64,000 nt of DNA from Bacillota bacterium (GTDB lineage: Bacteria > Bacillota > Clostridia > Acetivibrionales > DSM-1351): NCBI GenBank assembly GCA_023444055.1, contig JAEZRV010000032.1:1-64000 (forward strand). The letters run 5' to 3'. The notes below the pieces were generated by a model. That model saw only the letters and a program-made list of their open reading frames with translations, did no database searches and was not told the origin of the DNA. Position 1 is the first letter of the stretch. Each line of letters starts with the position of its first letter. This document shows, one piece after another, positions 34,772 through 44,008 of the stretch. A program made the position numbers and the translations under genes.

Positions 34772-37700
34772 ATGAATAAAAAATTTATTCCAATGATTTT
34801 AGTATTTAGCATAATACTATCTTCCATGATTTCTGTTTTTGCAGAATCTAGCTTTTCTGATATGCCAAAATCTGATTATTGGTCATTTAAGGCATTAAAT
34901 GAGGCTGTAAACAATGGCTTAATACATGGATATAATGGCAAAATTAATCCCAAAAATAATGTTACGCGTGCACAATTAGCTGCAGTAATTAATAATGCAT
35001 TTGGTGCAATTGAGGTTGCGGATATATCAATGTATAAGGATGTACCTAGCAACGCTTGGTATGCAAAGGAAATGGGAAAGGCAGTTAACATGGGGACTAT
35101 AAGTGGTGTCACCTCTAACAAACTTGCTCCCTTATCTCAGGCCACAAGGCAAGAAGCCTTTTGTATTATTGCCAAAGCTTTAAAGCTTAGTGGCGGAGAT
35201 GCACAAAATCTCAATAAATTTTCAGATAAGGATAAAATAGCCTCGTGGGCAACTGATTCAATAGCTACCCTTGTTCAAGCTGGTTACATAAGTGGATTTG
35301 GTGGAAAGCTTAATCCTACTGGAAAAATTACATTAGAAGAATTAACACAAGTAATGTCAAATATTATCCAACAATATTTTTCGGTTCCAGGTGAATATAC
35401 TGAGGTGTCTCAGGGTAATGTGATGATTAATACTGAAAATGTTACTCTAAAAAACACTAAAATCAGTGGTGATTTAATTGTAGGTGATGGGGCTGCTAAC
35501 GGCGATATAACTTTAGATAAAGTGACTATTGGAGGCAGACTTGTAGTACGTGGTGGTGGTCAAAACTCTATTAAGCTTATAAACAACAGTAATGTAGGAA
35601 GTGTAATTATTGGAAAGTCATCTTCAGGAGCAATTCGTATTAAAACTGAAGAAGGCTGTAAAATTGATGTTGTATACATAGATGATGGTAAAGATGATGT
35701 TATAGTTGAAGGTGTTTACAATCAAGTTGTTGTAAAATCAGAAACACCAGTTGTTGTAAAGGATGCTGATGTTAATGTAGTATCAGTAGCTGCTAAAGAT
35801 GCAAGCGTAAAAATTGAAGGAAAATCAACTGTTCAAATAACTGAAGTACAAGAAAATGCAAAAAATTCTCAAATAGAAGTAACAAAAGATGCAACTGTAA
35901 AAAAAATTAATTCATCAGCTGACGATGTTGTTATAGGTGGCGAGGGAAAAGTTGTAGAAGCAAATATAAGCGGAGATAATACTCAAGTTAATACAGACAA
36001 TACTGAGTTAGTTGTTGAAAAAGGTACTAAAGGTGTTATTGAAAACGGTAATTCTGTTAAAGATACTGGGGAACCTATTAAAACTGGAGAAACAACACCA
36101 GTGCAACCACCAGTACCATCGCCATCAGGCGGCTCCGGAGATTCAGGCGATACAGGAGAAAATTCTGATACAATTGAAGTTACCAATGAAGCGCAATTGA
36201 AAGCTGCCATGGATTTAGAAAAGCTTTTAGATGTAATAATAACTGAAGATATTGTATTAACAGATAATCTAACTATAAAAACAAATGTCAAAATTAATTC
36301 TGGCAAGCAGTTAACCTTAGCAACGGGAAAGAATTTAACTCTTGATAGAAAAGAGTGGGTTGGTGACCCTGAGGATGAAAACTTTATACCAGGTTATTGG
36401 GGATCATTGAATATTTGTGGAACATTGAATATTCCTAAAGGTTCGACTTTCTATAACTGTACATATACACTTGTTAACGGCGGAAAAATAAAATGTTATG
36501 GAAATTATGTTGATATAAGTGGTGTTCAAGGCTTAAAATCTACGAATTATGGATATTTAAGATTAGAAAACTCAACACTATACAATGAAGGAACCTTTGT
36601 TATTAGTGCAAATGTTGACGCATACTATTCTAATATTCAGCATTGCGGAGGAAGGTTTACAAATAATGGTGGTTTGAATGTAGTAAGCGGAAGCATAACA
36701 TCAAGTTCTGAATTCCATAATGCAGGATATTTGAAAATTATTGATGAATACTCTTCTACAGATAGTTTTTGTAATATAAATTTTGGGAGCAGTTTAACAG
36801 ATGATTCAAACTGGATAGATTACACTGCTGCGGTTTACAATGAAAATGCCTTATATAGAGCAGCTCAAAAGCAAAATGAAAAGATTAGTGCTCTTGGAGA
36901 TAAAGAAGCGACAAAAGGCTTTGAGAGATACAATCGTATTGATATTTGCGAGAATATGGCATTAAATAGTGGCGTGACAATAAACAAAGCTGATGTTTGG
37001 GTTATAGAAAAACGGGAAAACGAGGTAGAACAAATAATACCAGTGGAACTTATAAATAACGCTGATATGTCACTAAATGATTGTACTTTACATGTAAATG
37101 GTAAGTTGAAAAACAATGGTACAATAATATTAGGTCAGCTACATAGTGAAAATAAGCCTGGTGCTTGGGCAAACATTCAGGTATGGCCAAGAGGACACTT
37201 CACTAATAATGGTACTGTAGATGTAAGAGACGGCAGAATTCATAGAATGGATGATTTGAAACCAGCGGATACTGGGTTAACTATTGTTAAAGCAATAATA
37301 GACGGTACTAAAAGCCTTAATTATTTTGATGTTGCAATTGTTCATAACTTTGCAGGTTTAAAAAAGGCAGCAGTTACTGACAAAGCAATATATGAACGTA
37401 TTGATGTCATGAGACATGAGGAAATAGATGACGCTGATATTACAATTGAAGAAAATCTAGACATTGATGCTGATATGTATATCGAATGGGCCTGTGGAAT
37501 AGAAGTTCCTGAAGATTACACATTGAATTTTGTTGGCGGTAATCATTGGATTAATAATAAAGGTGATATTTGGGTATACGGTAAATTAAATCTTGGCTCA
37601 AATTATACATTAGAAAATGAAAGTAAAATTCAAGTCGGTGGAATAACTGGTGTCTTAGCTGATAAATGTACATTTACAAATAACGGAACTATCGAAAACA

Positions 37701-38785
37701 GAAACTATATTGAGGTTCTATCAAACGGTTTGTTTACTAACGATGGTACTATCAATAACCAAAACACAATTAAGGTTCAAGATGGTGAATTTAATGGAAG
37801 CGGCGTAGTATACGCAGATCAAAATTCAAATAATCAAGGTATTACAGGAAATGTATATATGAAGGTTTATGATTATGCTCAATTAATAAGTGCAATGGGC
37901 AATAGTTCTGCTACAAACATTGTAATTACAGGAAACATTGTAATTACAGGAAACATTGACCTTAATGCTGATTTAACTGTAAACAAGTCAATATCAATAG
38001 GCAGTGATCATGAATGGGGAGAGTTAAGAACCAACGGGTATCAAATTACAATAGCTATGGGCAATACACTAAATATAAATGAAGGTCGTTTAGTTATTAG
38101 CAAAAATCAAAACAGTGAGCTAAACGGAAAAGTAGCTAACGATGGTACAATAACATTTGCAGAAAATGGATGCTTAAGAATTGAACAAGGCGGAATATTT
38201 GATACATCAAGCGATGTTGATATTAGAGGTCATTTAGATCTTTATGATTATGAAAATAGGAGTAGCTATATAACAGGTACTGGGAAAATAACAACATATT
38301 CTGATAGAGCATGTTTTATAGACCGTACACTTGATATTTTGTATGAGTTTAATGATCAAGCGATTTCTATTACTCCTTCTGCTATAACTGTAAGTGCAGG
38401 TGCAAGCATTGCTCCAACCGAAGACATTGTTATGAAGGTACCTGATGTTAGAAGCTGGTTTATGGGAGATGGCAGGAATGATGATAATACACGCAGACAT
38501 TATGCATATGCCGCTATGATGCTAAATGGAATTGTAGCATTTGATATTGCTGGCTTAGACGCTCCAGAAAATAATCCTTACGCTAAAGTAACTTACGGGT
38601 ATGCTAAAGCGATCTTTGAACAAGTAGCTATTAAATTAGGGCTTGATGATGCACAAAGTGTAGGGGATTTCTTGACTACGTTTGACAGCAAAAATATTAC
38701 AGATTATATAGATGATTATGGTGATGGAAGTTCAATTAACAAATTATTTGATGACTTTTACACTGCACTAGATCAAGCTATATAA
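34772..38785 (+). CDS. large S-layer-homology surface protein with beta-rich repeats
   Basis: 1337 residues. The signal peptide (MNKKFIPMILVFSIILSSMI, cleavage after VFA) is followed by three SLH domains to about residue 210 (FSDMPKSDYWSFKALNEAV; YKDVPSNAWYAKEMGKAV; ASWATDSIATLVQAGYISG), which bind pyruvylated wall polymer. A beta-solenoid-like region lies at about 220-440. A Pro/Gly/Ser linker lies near 440-465. A second long region has repeated turn motifs such as NNGTI, NDGTI and NNKGDI, suggesting a beta-helix or adhesin stalk. The start at 34772 is set by GGAGG 11 nt upstream, and an ATG in frame at 34715 would add a non-signal extension. No catalytic motif is seen. Confidence 0.85.
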   Translation: MNKKFIPMILVFSIILSSMISVFAESSFSDMPKSDYWSFKALNEAVNNGLIHGYNGKINPKNNVTRAQLAAVINNAFGAIEVADISMYKDVPSNAWYAKEMGKAVNMGTISGVTSNKLAPLSQATRQEAFCIIAKALKLSGGDAQNLNKFSDKDKIASWATDSIATLVQAGYISGFGGKLNPTGKITLEELTQVMSNIIQQYFSVPGEYTEVSQGNVMINTENVTLKNTKISGDLIVGDGAANGDITLDKVTIGGRLVVRGGGQNSIKLINNSNVGSVIIGKSSSGAIRIKTEEGCKIDVVYIDDGKDDVIVEGVYNQVVVKSETPVVVKDADVNVVSVAAKDASVKIEGKSTVQITEVQENAKNSQIEVTKDATVKKINSSADDVVIGGEGKVVEANISGDNTQVNTDNTELVVEKGTKGVIENGNSVKDTGEPIKTGETTPVQPPVPSPSGGSGDSGDTGENSDTIEVTNEAQLKAAMDLEKLLDVIITEDIVLTDNLTIKTNVKINSGKQLTLATGKNLTLDRKEWVGDPEDENFIPGYWGSLNICGTLNIPKGSTFYNCTYTLVNGGKIKCYGNYVDISGVQGLKSTNYGYLRLENSTLYNEGTFVISANVDAYYSNIQHCGGRFTNNGGLNVVSGSITSSSEFHNAGYLKIIDEYSSTDSFCNINFGSSLTDDSNWIDYTAAVYNENALYRAAQKQNEKISALGDKEATKGFERYNRIDICENMALNSGVTINKADVWVIEKRENEVEQIIPVELINNADMSLNDCTLHVNGKLKNNGTIILGQLHSENKPGAWANIQVWPRGHFTNNGTVDVRDGRIHRMDDLKPADTGLTIVKAIIDGTKSLNYFDVAIVHNFAGLKKAAVTDKAIYERIDVMRHEEIDDADITIEENLDIDADMYIEWACGIEVPEDYTLNFVGGNHWINNKGDIWVYGKLNLGSNYTLENESKIQVGGITGVLADKCTFTNNGTIENRNYIEVLSNGLFTNDGTINNQNTIKVQDGEFNGSGVVYADQNSNNQGITGNVYMKVYDYAQLISAMGNSSATNIVITGNIVITGNIDLNADLTVNKSISIGSDHEWGELRTNGYQITIAMGNTLNINEGRLVISKNQNSELNGKVANDGTITFAENGCLRIEQGGIFDTSSDVDIRGHLDLYDYENRSSYITGTGKITTYSDRACFIDRTLDILYEFNDQAISITPSAITVSAGASIAPTEDIVMKVPDVRSWFMGDGRNDDNTRRHYAYAAMMLNGIVAFDIAGLDAPENNPYAKVTYGYAKAIFEQVAIKLGLDDAQSVGDFLTTFDSKNITDYIDDYGDGSSINKLFDDFYTALDQAI

Positions 38786-38849
38786 GTACTTGCAGTTTTT
38801 GATTAATTGATTTTATAGTTGTTTAAAAAATTAATAGGCCATTAAACAG

Positions 38850-38898
38850 GTAGCTGCGATTTTTGAGTTGTTTTCATAGTCGTAGCTACTTTTTTTTT
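38850..38898 (+). terminator. intrinsic terminator of the SLH gene
   Basis: GTAGCTGCGA pairs with GTCGTAGCTAC, one G-U, and is followed by T9. Confidence 0.8.
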
Positions 38899-38993
38899 GG
38901 GGTATGATTTGACAATTGCGAAAAGAACTGTATGATGCTACATGGTACTAGATGATAACTGTATCGTAACTGCTTATCCAAGGGCATGTGAAA

Positions 38994-39126
38994 TCAACTT
39001 TGACTGATTGGGCATATAATGTGTTTAGAGGTAATTATTTATATATCCGACAATGAATTATCAAGCATTTTCAATATAATTAAAGGATGTAGCCGATAAA
39101 ATTGGTTATATCCTTTAATTATATTG
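38994..39126 (+). repeat. direct repeat flanking the SLH gene, right copy, with 26-bp hairpin
   Basis: It aligns with 34324-34522. It ends in a hairpin at 39072-39126: CAATATAATTAAAGGATGTA pairs with TATATCCTTTAATTATATTG and continues as GCCGAT/ATTGGT with G-U pairs around AAA. No gene lies in the remainder of 38786-39482. Confidence 0.65.
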
Positions 39127-39482
39127 TATAAAAACAAAACCTAATATGGTATAATATAACATAATAATAGAAAATCCACTAAATATGATTTTAATTAGAT
39201 AAAATTCTTAGTAAATATAAAATATATGGAACTAAATGATGTTATATATAATCTAATTAAAGTAAATACTTTTGCACAACTTGCTTTAATCTGGTGAATA
39301 TGGTATTAACATTGATAGTCACGAAATTACTGTAGATATGCAAGAATAAGTCGGATAATGTGCGAACTAAAATTGATAGCATATAAAAGATATTAAATTA
39401 TATGTCTGAGAACGACTTTTATTAGGAAGTCAAAAAAAGTAAAAATGAATGCTTCCTACGTTATCAGAGAAAGGAATTTAAA

Positions 39483-40571
39483 ATGGAGTTTTTTACTTTG
39501 AAGGGAAGATTGCGTAAGGATTACCTTCAGACTAAATATGAATACTATAGAAAATTTAATTTGTGGACTATTATTTGTGCGACTTTGGCAGATACGAGTA
39601 ATGTTGTCTCAGATGGTGTTATTATTGGTGCGTTTCCATATGAAACTTTGCTAAATAGAATTTGGATTTTAATTCCGCTGATGATTTTTATAAAGCTAGC
39701 TAAAACGATAAATGACTATCGAGTTATGTTATGGCTCTCCTATGGATTTCTTTATATGCTTGTTCTAAATAACATATGGCTCCTAACAATCCTACCGGAT
39801 ATATCACACGCTGGAGAAGGATATATAGAATGGGCGATGGTGTTTTTTTTAGTTACATATGCGACACCATTTATTGGAAGTGTAATTGCTTGTGGTGGCT
39901 ATTTGCTGCTCATTTATCTTTCGAGTTTCTTTATAAACTATGTAGCTCTTAATGGAACGCTGGCATTGATGGTTCCAATGATCCTAGCAAGTATTGTTGT
40001 GAACTATGCCATGAATACGGTCTATTATGATCATTACAAAACTAAGAAACAATTAGAGAAATCAAGTGAATGTGATCCTCTTACAGGACTATATAATAGA
40101 AATAAAATGAAAAGCATTACTTCTCCAGAAGGTGATTTTTGTATTAATAAAGGTTCTACAGAGCTTAGTTGTCTTCTAGTGGATATTGATTATTTCAAGA
40201 AGGTAAATGATGAGTTTGGACACGAAGCAGGTGACTTGCTACTTGTACAAATATCAAAAATTTTAATGTTATGTGTAAGGGAAAGTGATGTTGTAATACG
40301 TTGGGGTGGAGAAGAATTTTTTATTCTGCTATATGAATGCGACATGCAGCAGGCAAAAAATGTCGCAGAACGGATTAGAGAAACAGTACAAAATATGGTG
40401 AGTATAACTGTATCTATAGGTGTAGCGATACATGAAGGCAATAGCTGGGAAGAATCCGTAAATCATGCTGATTTAGCACTGTATAGGGCAAAAGATAGAG
40501 GAAGAAATACAGTAGTTGTATATAGTAATAAAGAATTTCAGAATAACGAAATTGCAGAAACTACAAATTAG
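39483..40571 (+). CDS. membrane diguanylate cyclase (GGDEF)
   Basis: 362 residues. About six membrane segments (residues 25-180) precede a GGDEF domain (about 200-350) that makes cyclic di-GMP from two GTP. DPLTGLYNR and DIDYFKKVNDEFGHEAGD are present. The active loop GGEEF is intact, and five residues before it lies RESD, a product-inhibition I-site (RxxD). The membrane part is not a named sensor domain that I recognise. Loose spacing and AAAGGAATTTAAA give a weak ribosome site. It faces the dockerin gene across a shared terminator. Confidence 0.93.
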   Translation: MEFFTLKGRLRKDYLQTKYEYYRKFNLWTIICATLADTSNVVSDGVIIGAFPYETLLNRIWILIPLMIFIKLAKTINDYRVMLWLSYGFLYMLVLNNIWLLTILPDISHAGEGYIEWAMVFFLVTYATPFIGSVIACGGYLLLIYLSSFFINYVALNGTLALMVPMILASIVVNYAMNTVYYDHYKTKKQLEKSSECDPLTGLYNRNKMKSITSPEGDFCINKGSTELSCLLVDIDYFKKVNDEFGHEAGDLLLVQISKILMLCVRESDVVIRWGGEEFFILLYECDMQQAKNVAERIRETVQNMVSITVSIGVAIHEGNSWEESVNHADLALYRAKDRGRNTVVVYSNKEFQNNEIAETTN

Positions 40572-40635
40572 CACGAAATAAGGCATACAAGTATACTTAA
40601 TCAAAAAGTATGCGTGATAATACTTTAAAATATAT

Positions 40636-40677
40636 AAAAGGCTCACAGCCTCTAAATTTGGAGGTGTAAGCCTTTTT
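40636..40677. terminator. bidirectional intrinsic terminator
   Basis: AAAAGGCT..CA.CCTC pairs with GGAGGTG..AGCCTTTTT around TAAATTT, between the convergent GGDEF and dockerin genes. Confidence 0.8.
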
Positions 40678-40692
40678 AAAATTATCGCAATT

Positions 40693-41964
40693 TTACTTTA
40701 CATTAATCACGTATACAATATCATCTCCTGCAGGTTTGGGGGTAAACACTATTTTGTATGTTCCAGATTTTAGCGCTTTAAATGTATATATTCTTGAATA
40801 TAGCCAATCAGGGATCTGTGGTTTAGGATTATCCACTACTTGTGATACTAATTCGATGGCAGTTTCATCGGATATCTTACAAGTAGAGGTAAAACCTGCA
40901 AAACCACCTTCTTGCATTGATATATCAAAAGTTTTATTTGCACTAACATTTATAACGTGTTCATTTGGATTGACTACATTAATGCTATATTGAACAGTTT
41001 CAATAGGTTCTACACCTGTTTCCCAAGGGCGCTTGTATTCATATGTCATTGTATATGTCCCAGACTTAAGTGCTTCAAAGGTCCATATTTTTTGGATAGG
41101 TGCTCCAACTATTCCAGGATCATTATTGTCTATGCTTTTTTCTGAAATTAAATTAAAAGCATCAGGGTCAGATACTGTGTAAAACCATTGATAACCAGTC
41201 GAACCATTCTCTTCTAAGGATATATCAAAAGTTTTATTTGCATTAACATTTATAACGTGTTCATTTGGATCGACTACATTAATTCTATATTGAACAGTTT
41301 CAATAGGTTCTACACCTGTTTCCCAAGAGCGCTTGTATTCATATGTCATTGTATATGTCCCAGACTTAAGTGCCTCAAAGGTCCATGTTTTTTGGATAGG
41401 TGCTCCGCATATTTCGGGATTAGTATATTGTATGTTTTCTTCTGAAATTAAATTTAAAGCATCAGGATCGGATACTGTGTAAAACCATTGATAACCCGTT
41501 GAACCATTCTCTTTTAAGGATATGTCAAAAGTTTTGTTTTTCTGTACATCAATAACGCTACCGTTTTGAGTTTCTACAAGTGTATCTGCTACTGGAAATT
41601 GATTCATTCCTTCAAGAAGATATCGCTTCATAATATATAAATCTAATGAATTAACACTCATGTCACCGTTTAAATCTGCAGCTTTTTTATATGAGCTGTT
41701 GTCTAATATTAAAGATTTCATAAGTGCATAATCTAGTGAGTTAATTTGGTGATCATTACTTAAATCACCGTAAAAAGTATTAATCTGAATAACATCAGTA
41801 GTGCCCCCGTTTGTAGATGTTTCTGCATTGACAGTACCTATTGGAAATACTAGAAATGAAAGTATTGATACCATTAAAGAAATAGCAGCAAATTTCTTAA
41901 TAAAATTTGTTGCAGTTACTTTTTCTTTTGTACACTGTTTTTTAATTGTAAGACTTCTTTCCAT
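40693..41964 (-). CDS. secreted dockerin protein with three chagasin-like (I42) protease-inhibitor domains
   Basis: 423 residues with a signal peptide (cleavage after GTVNA, about 47). A type I dockerin lies at about 63-122, with two Ca2+-binding duplicated segments (GDLSNDHQINSLDYALMKSL; ADLNGDMSVNSLDLYIMKRY). Three repeats of about 100 residues follow. Repeats 1 and 2 carry the chagasin loops NGSTGYQW and (R)PWETG / SWETG that block papain-type active sites. Repeat 3 has lost both (GGFAGF, no RPW). The dockerin should attach it to a cohesin scaffold, so it probably protects a cellulosome from cysteine proteases, as described for the C. cellulovorans cyspins. GGGAGGA precedes the ATG. Confidence 0.88.
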   Translation of the reverse strand: MERSLTIKKQCTKEKVTATNFIKKFAAISLMVSILSFLVFPIGTVNAETSTNGGTTDVIQINTFYGDLSNDHQINSLDYALMKSLILDNSSYKKAADLNGDMSVNSLDLYIMKRYLLEGMNQFPVADTLVETQNGSVIDVQKNKTFDISLKENGSTGYQWFYTVSDPDALNLISEENIQYTNPEICGAPIQKTWTFEALKSGTYTMTYEYKRSWETGVEPIETVQYRINVVDPNEHVINVNANKTFDISLEENGSTGYQWFYTVSDPDAFNLISEKSIDNNDPGIVGAPIQKIWTFEALKSGTYTMTYEYKRPWETGVEPIETVQYSINVVNPNEHVINVSANKTFDISMQEGGFAGFTSTCKISDETAIELVSQVVDNPKPQIPDWLYSRIYTFKALKSGTYKIVFTPKPAGDDIVYVINVK

Positions 41965-42371
41965 TTTAATTCCTCCCTAAAATATAAATTTAGCAATAAG
42001 TAATATGTAAAACTATTTCGCACTTAAAATATTGAAAAGACATATTTTAAATACAAAATTAGTATAAGGTTACTATAACGCTTATAGTAGTTCCATTTTG
42101 ATTAAAATATTGGAAATTGCTACCTTAATTATACCAAATAAAATTATAAATGTAAAACAATGTAGTCAGGAGCTGGCTCTAGCTAATGTGTTCTATTTAT
42201 ATTAAATTAGTGGGATTATTTAAATATAATGAAATATACCAATTACCCATTATGTGCTAAAATACAGATTATACAAGTTTTATAAATGTGAATTATAGTT
42301 AAAGCATTGTTCAGCAAATTGTAATTGCATTTGGGGTGTAATAAATAAATTGTAAAATAAGGAGATTATAT
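41965..42371. other. divergent intergenic region
   Basis: It lies between the divergent dockerin and MFS genes and should hold both promoters. I see only a short ACTATA/TATAGT hairpin near 42073-42091 and no strong promoter match. Confidence 0.35.
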
Positions 42372-43529
42372 ATGGTAACATTATTGCTAATCATCATTTA
42401 CATTGCTTTTATTAGTTTGGGATTACCGGATTCAATGCTAGGAGCTGCATGGCCGGCTATCCGTGCAGATTTATCTTTGCCGATGGCAGGAGCAGGATTA
42501 ATATCCATGATTGTATCCGGAGGTACTATTGTTTCTAGCATGTTTAGTGGAAAGGTTATTAATAGGCTTGGTACTGCTAAGGTCGTCGTAATAAGTGTAT
42601 TTATGACGGCTATGGCTTTGTTTGGATTTGCTTTGAGCAAGAACTATGTATGGTTATGCATAATGGGATTACCTTTGGGGCTTGGTGGAGGATCAATCGA
42701 TGCTGCATTAAATAATTTTGTGGCATTGCATTATTCAGCAAGACAAATGAGTTGGCTTCATTGTTTTTGGGGACTTGGAGCGACAGTCGGACCTATAATT
42801 ATGTCAGCATGTATTTTTAAATATGGCCTTTGGCAAAAAGGGTATTTAACAGTTGCAATTATACAAAGTTGCTTGGTAATTATTTTGCTTTTCTCATTTC
42901 CGCTTTGGAAAACGTTTCGAGATAATGAGGATAAAGATGCTGAGATACAAAATAATAATCAAAATGTATTTAAATTACCTGGGATAACTCCTGCTCTCCT
43001 AAGTTTTTTCTTTTACTGTGCTGTTGAGGCTACAGCTGGGTTATGGGGAGCAAGCTACCTTGTGAATATAAAAGGTGTTTCTGCAGATGTAGCGGCTGGT
43101 TGGGTATCCATATATTATTTTGGAATTACAATAGGGCGACTAATAAATGGATTTGTAACTTCAAAATTAAGTAATACTGCATTGATTAGAGGAGGCCAGA
43201 TTATCATTGGATTGGGAACTCTTCTTTTGTTGATATTCAATCAAATATATATTGGCTTAATTGGGCTTATTTTTTTAGGAATAGGATGTGCTCCTATTTT
43301 TCCTTCTATGTTACACGAAACTCCAGCACGTTTTGGTAAAAAGAATTCCAGTAGATTAATGGGTCTGCAGATGGCATTTGCTTATATGGGAACTACTTTT
43401 GTACCTCCTATTTTAGGATTGCTTTCAGGTGTAACAGGCATTCAAATTTATCCACTGTTTATTTTAGTACTATTAATTCTTATGTTTGTAAGTAACGAGA
43501 ATACTAACAGAGCTGTAAAAGCAACATGA
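42372..43529 (+). CDS. major facilitator superfamily transporter
   Basis: 385 residues with about 12 membrane segments. The first loop motif is GKVINRLGTAKVV, the second-half loop is GRLINGFVTSKLSN, and the opening is GLPDSMLGAAWPAIRADL. It resembles the sugar or fucose-permease-like branch (YfkF/FucP style), but the substrate cannot be read. AAGGAG precedes the ATG. Its last codons lie in a 39-bp tandem repeat that carries the stop codon. Confidence 0.88.
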   Translation: MVTLLLIIIYIAFISLGLPDSMLGAAWPAIRADLSLPMAGAGLISMIVSGGTIVSSMFSGKVINRLGTAKVVVISVFMTAMALFGFALSKNYVWLCIMGLPLGLGGGSIDAALNNFVALHYSARQMSWLHCFWGLGATVGPIIMSACIFKYGLWQKGYLTVAIIQSCLVIILLFSFPLWKTFRDNEDKDAEIQNNNQNVFKLPGITPALLSFFFYCAVEATAGLWGASYLVNIKGVSADVAAGWVSIYYFGITIGRLINGFVTSKLSNTALIRGGQIIIGLGTLLLLIFNQIYIGLIGLIFLGIGCAPIFPSMLHETPARFGKKNSSRLMGLQMAFAYMGTTFVPPILGLLSGVTGIQIYPLFILVLLILMFVSNENTNRAVKAT

Positions 43530-43605
43530 AGTAATGAGAATACTAACAGAGCTGTAAAAGTAAAATGAAGTAACGAGTATACTAACAGTACTATAAAATA
43601 ACATG
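43492..43605 (+). repeat. 39-bp tandem repeat across the MFS stop codon
   Basis: Units GTAACGAGAATACTAACAGA... begin at 43492, 43531 and 43570. Units 1 and 2 match at 36 of 39 positions, and unit 3 is shorter and more diverged. The TGA stop (43527-43529) is part of the unit. Confidence 0.85.
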
Positions 43606-43661
43606 TAATCCACAATAAAAAATGACAATAAAAAACTTTTAAAAATATTTTAAAACAAATA

Positions 43662-43690
43662 TCGACAAAATTCAACATGCGTGTTATAAT
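43662..43690 (+). promoter_or_regulatory. strong promoter without a downstream gene
   Basis: TCGACA, exactly 17 nt, TATAAT. The start would be near 43697. No open frame with a ribosome site follows before a terminator. Confidence 0.65.
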
Positions 43691-43696
43691 ATATTT

Positions 43697-43822
43697 AAGT
43701 TAGATACACAAACCCCCCCAAAAATTTTACATAGAGCCAATTTATCGGATCCTCCCCTTCTGATAATTGGAAAGAGCTTAAAGCCAGTTGAGATTATCGC
43801 ACACTCAACTGGTTTTCTTTTA
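43697..43822 (+). ncRNA. candidate C-rich small regulatory RNA
   Basis: About 126 nt between a good promoter and an intrinsic terminator, with no plausible coding frame. It carries an unpaired ACCCCCCCA near 43712-43720. A hairpin at 43737-43770 (CCAATTTATC with GATAATTGG) has a loop containing TCCTCCCC. Both C-rich stretches are complementary to Shine-Dalgarno sequences, a common seed type in Gram-positive small RNAs. Only expression data could confirm it. Confidence 0.55.
43781..43820 (+). terminator. terminator of the candidate small RNA
   Basis: AAGCCAGTTGAG pairs with CTCAACTGGTTT (one G-U), followed by TCTTTT. Confidence 0.8.
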
Positions 43823-43864
43823 AGTTTTATGAAGGTATGCAGTGTCTTTCTGGACAACGACTTC

Positions 43865-43912
43865 TTATAATATAATGAGCCACTGTATAAACAGTGGCTC
43901 ATTATATTATAA
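43865..43912. repeat. perfect 21-bp palindrome
   Basis: TTATAATATAATGAGCCACTG pairs perfectly with its complement (43892-43912) around TATAAA. It lacks a T-run on either strand. It lies between the candidate small RNA and the end of the NlpC/P60 gene. Confidence 0.7.
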
Positions 43913-44008
43913 ACAAATTTGAAATTTAACAAATTTAATTAAAAGTATTAAAACTGCATAATAATTCAAACCAAAACTTTACCAACATTAGTTGGTTATT
44001 GCTAGAGA

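Noticed and set aside
40957..41445. Two similar 62-codon forward frames opposite the dockerin gene
   Set aside because: They are antisense shadows of the duplicated chagasin-like repeats and have no ribosome site.
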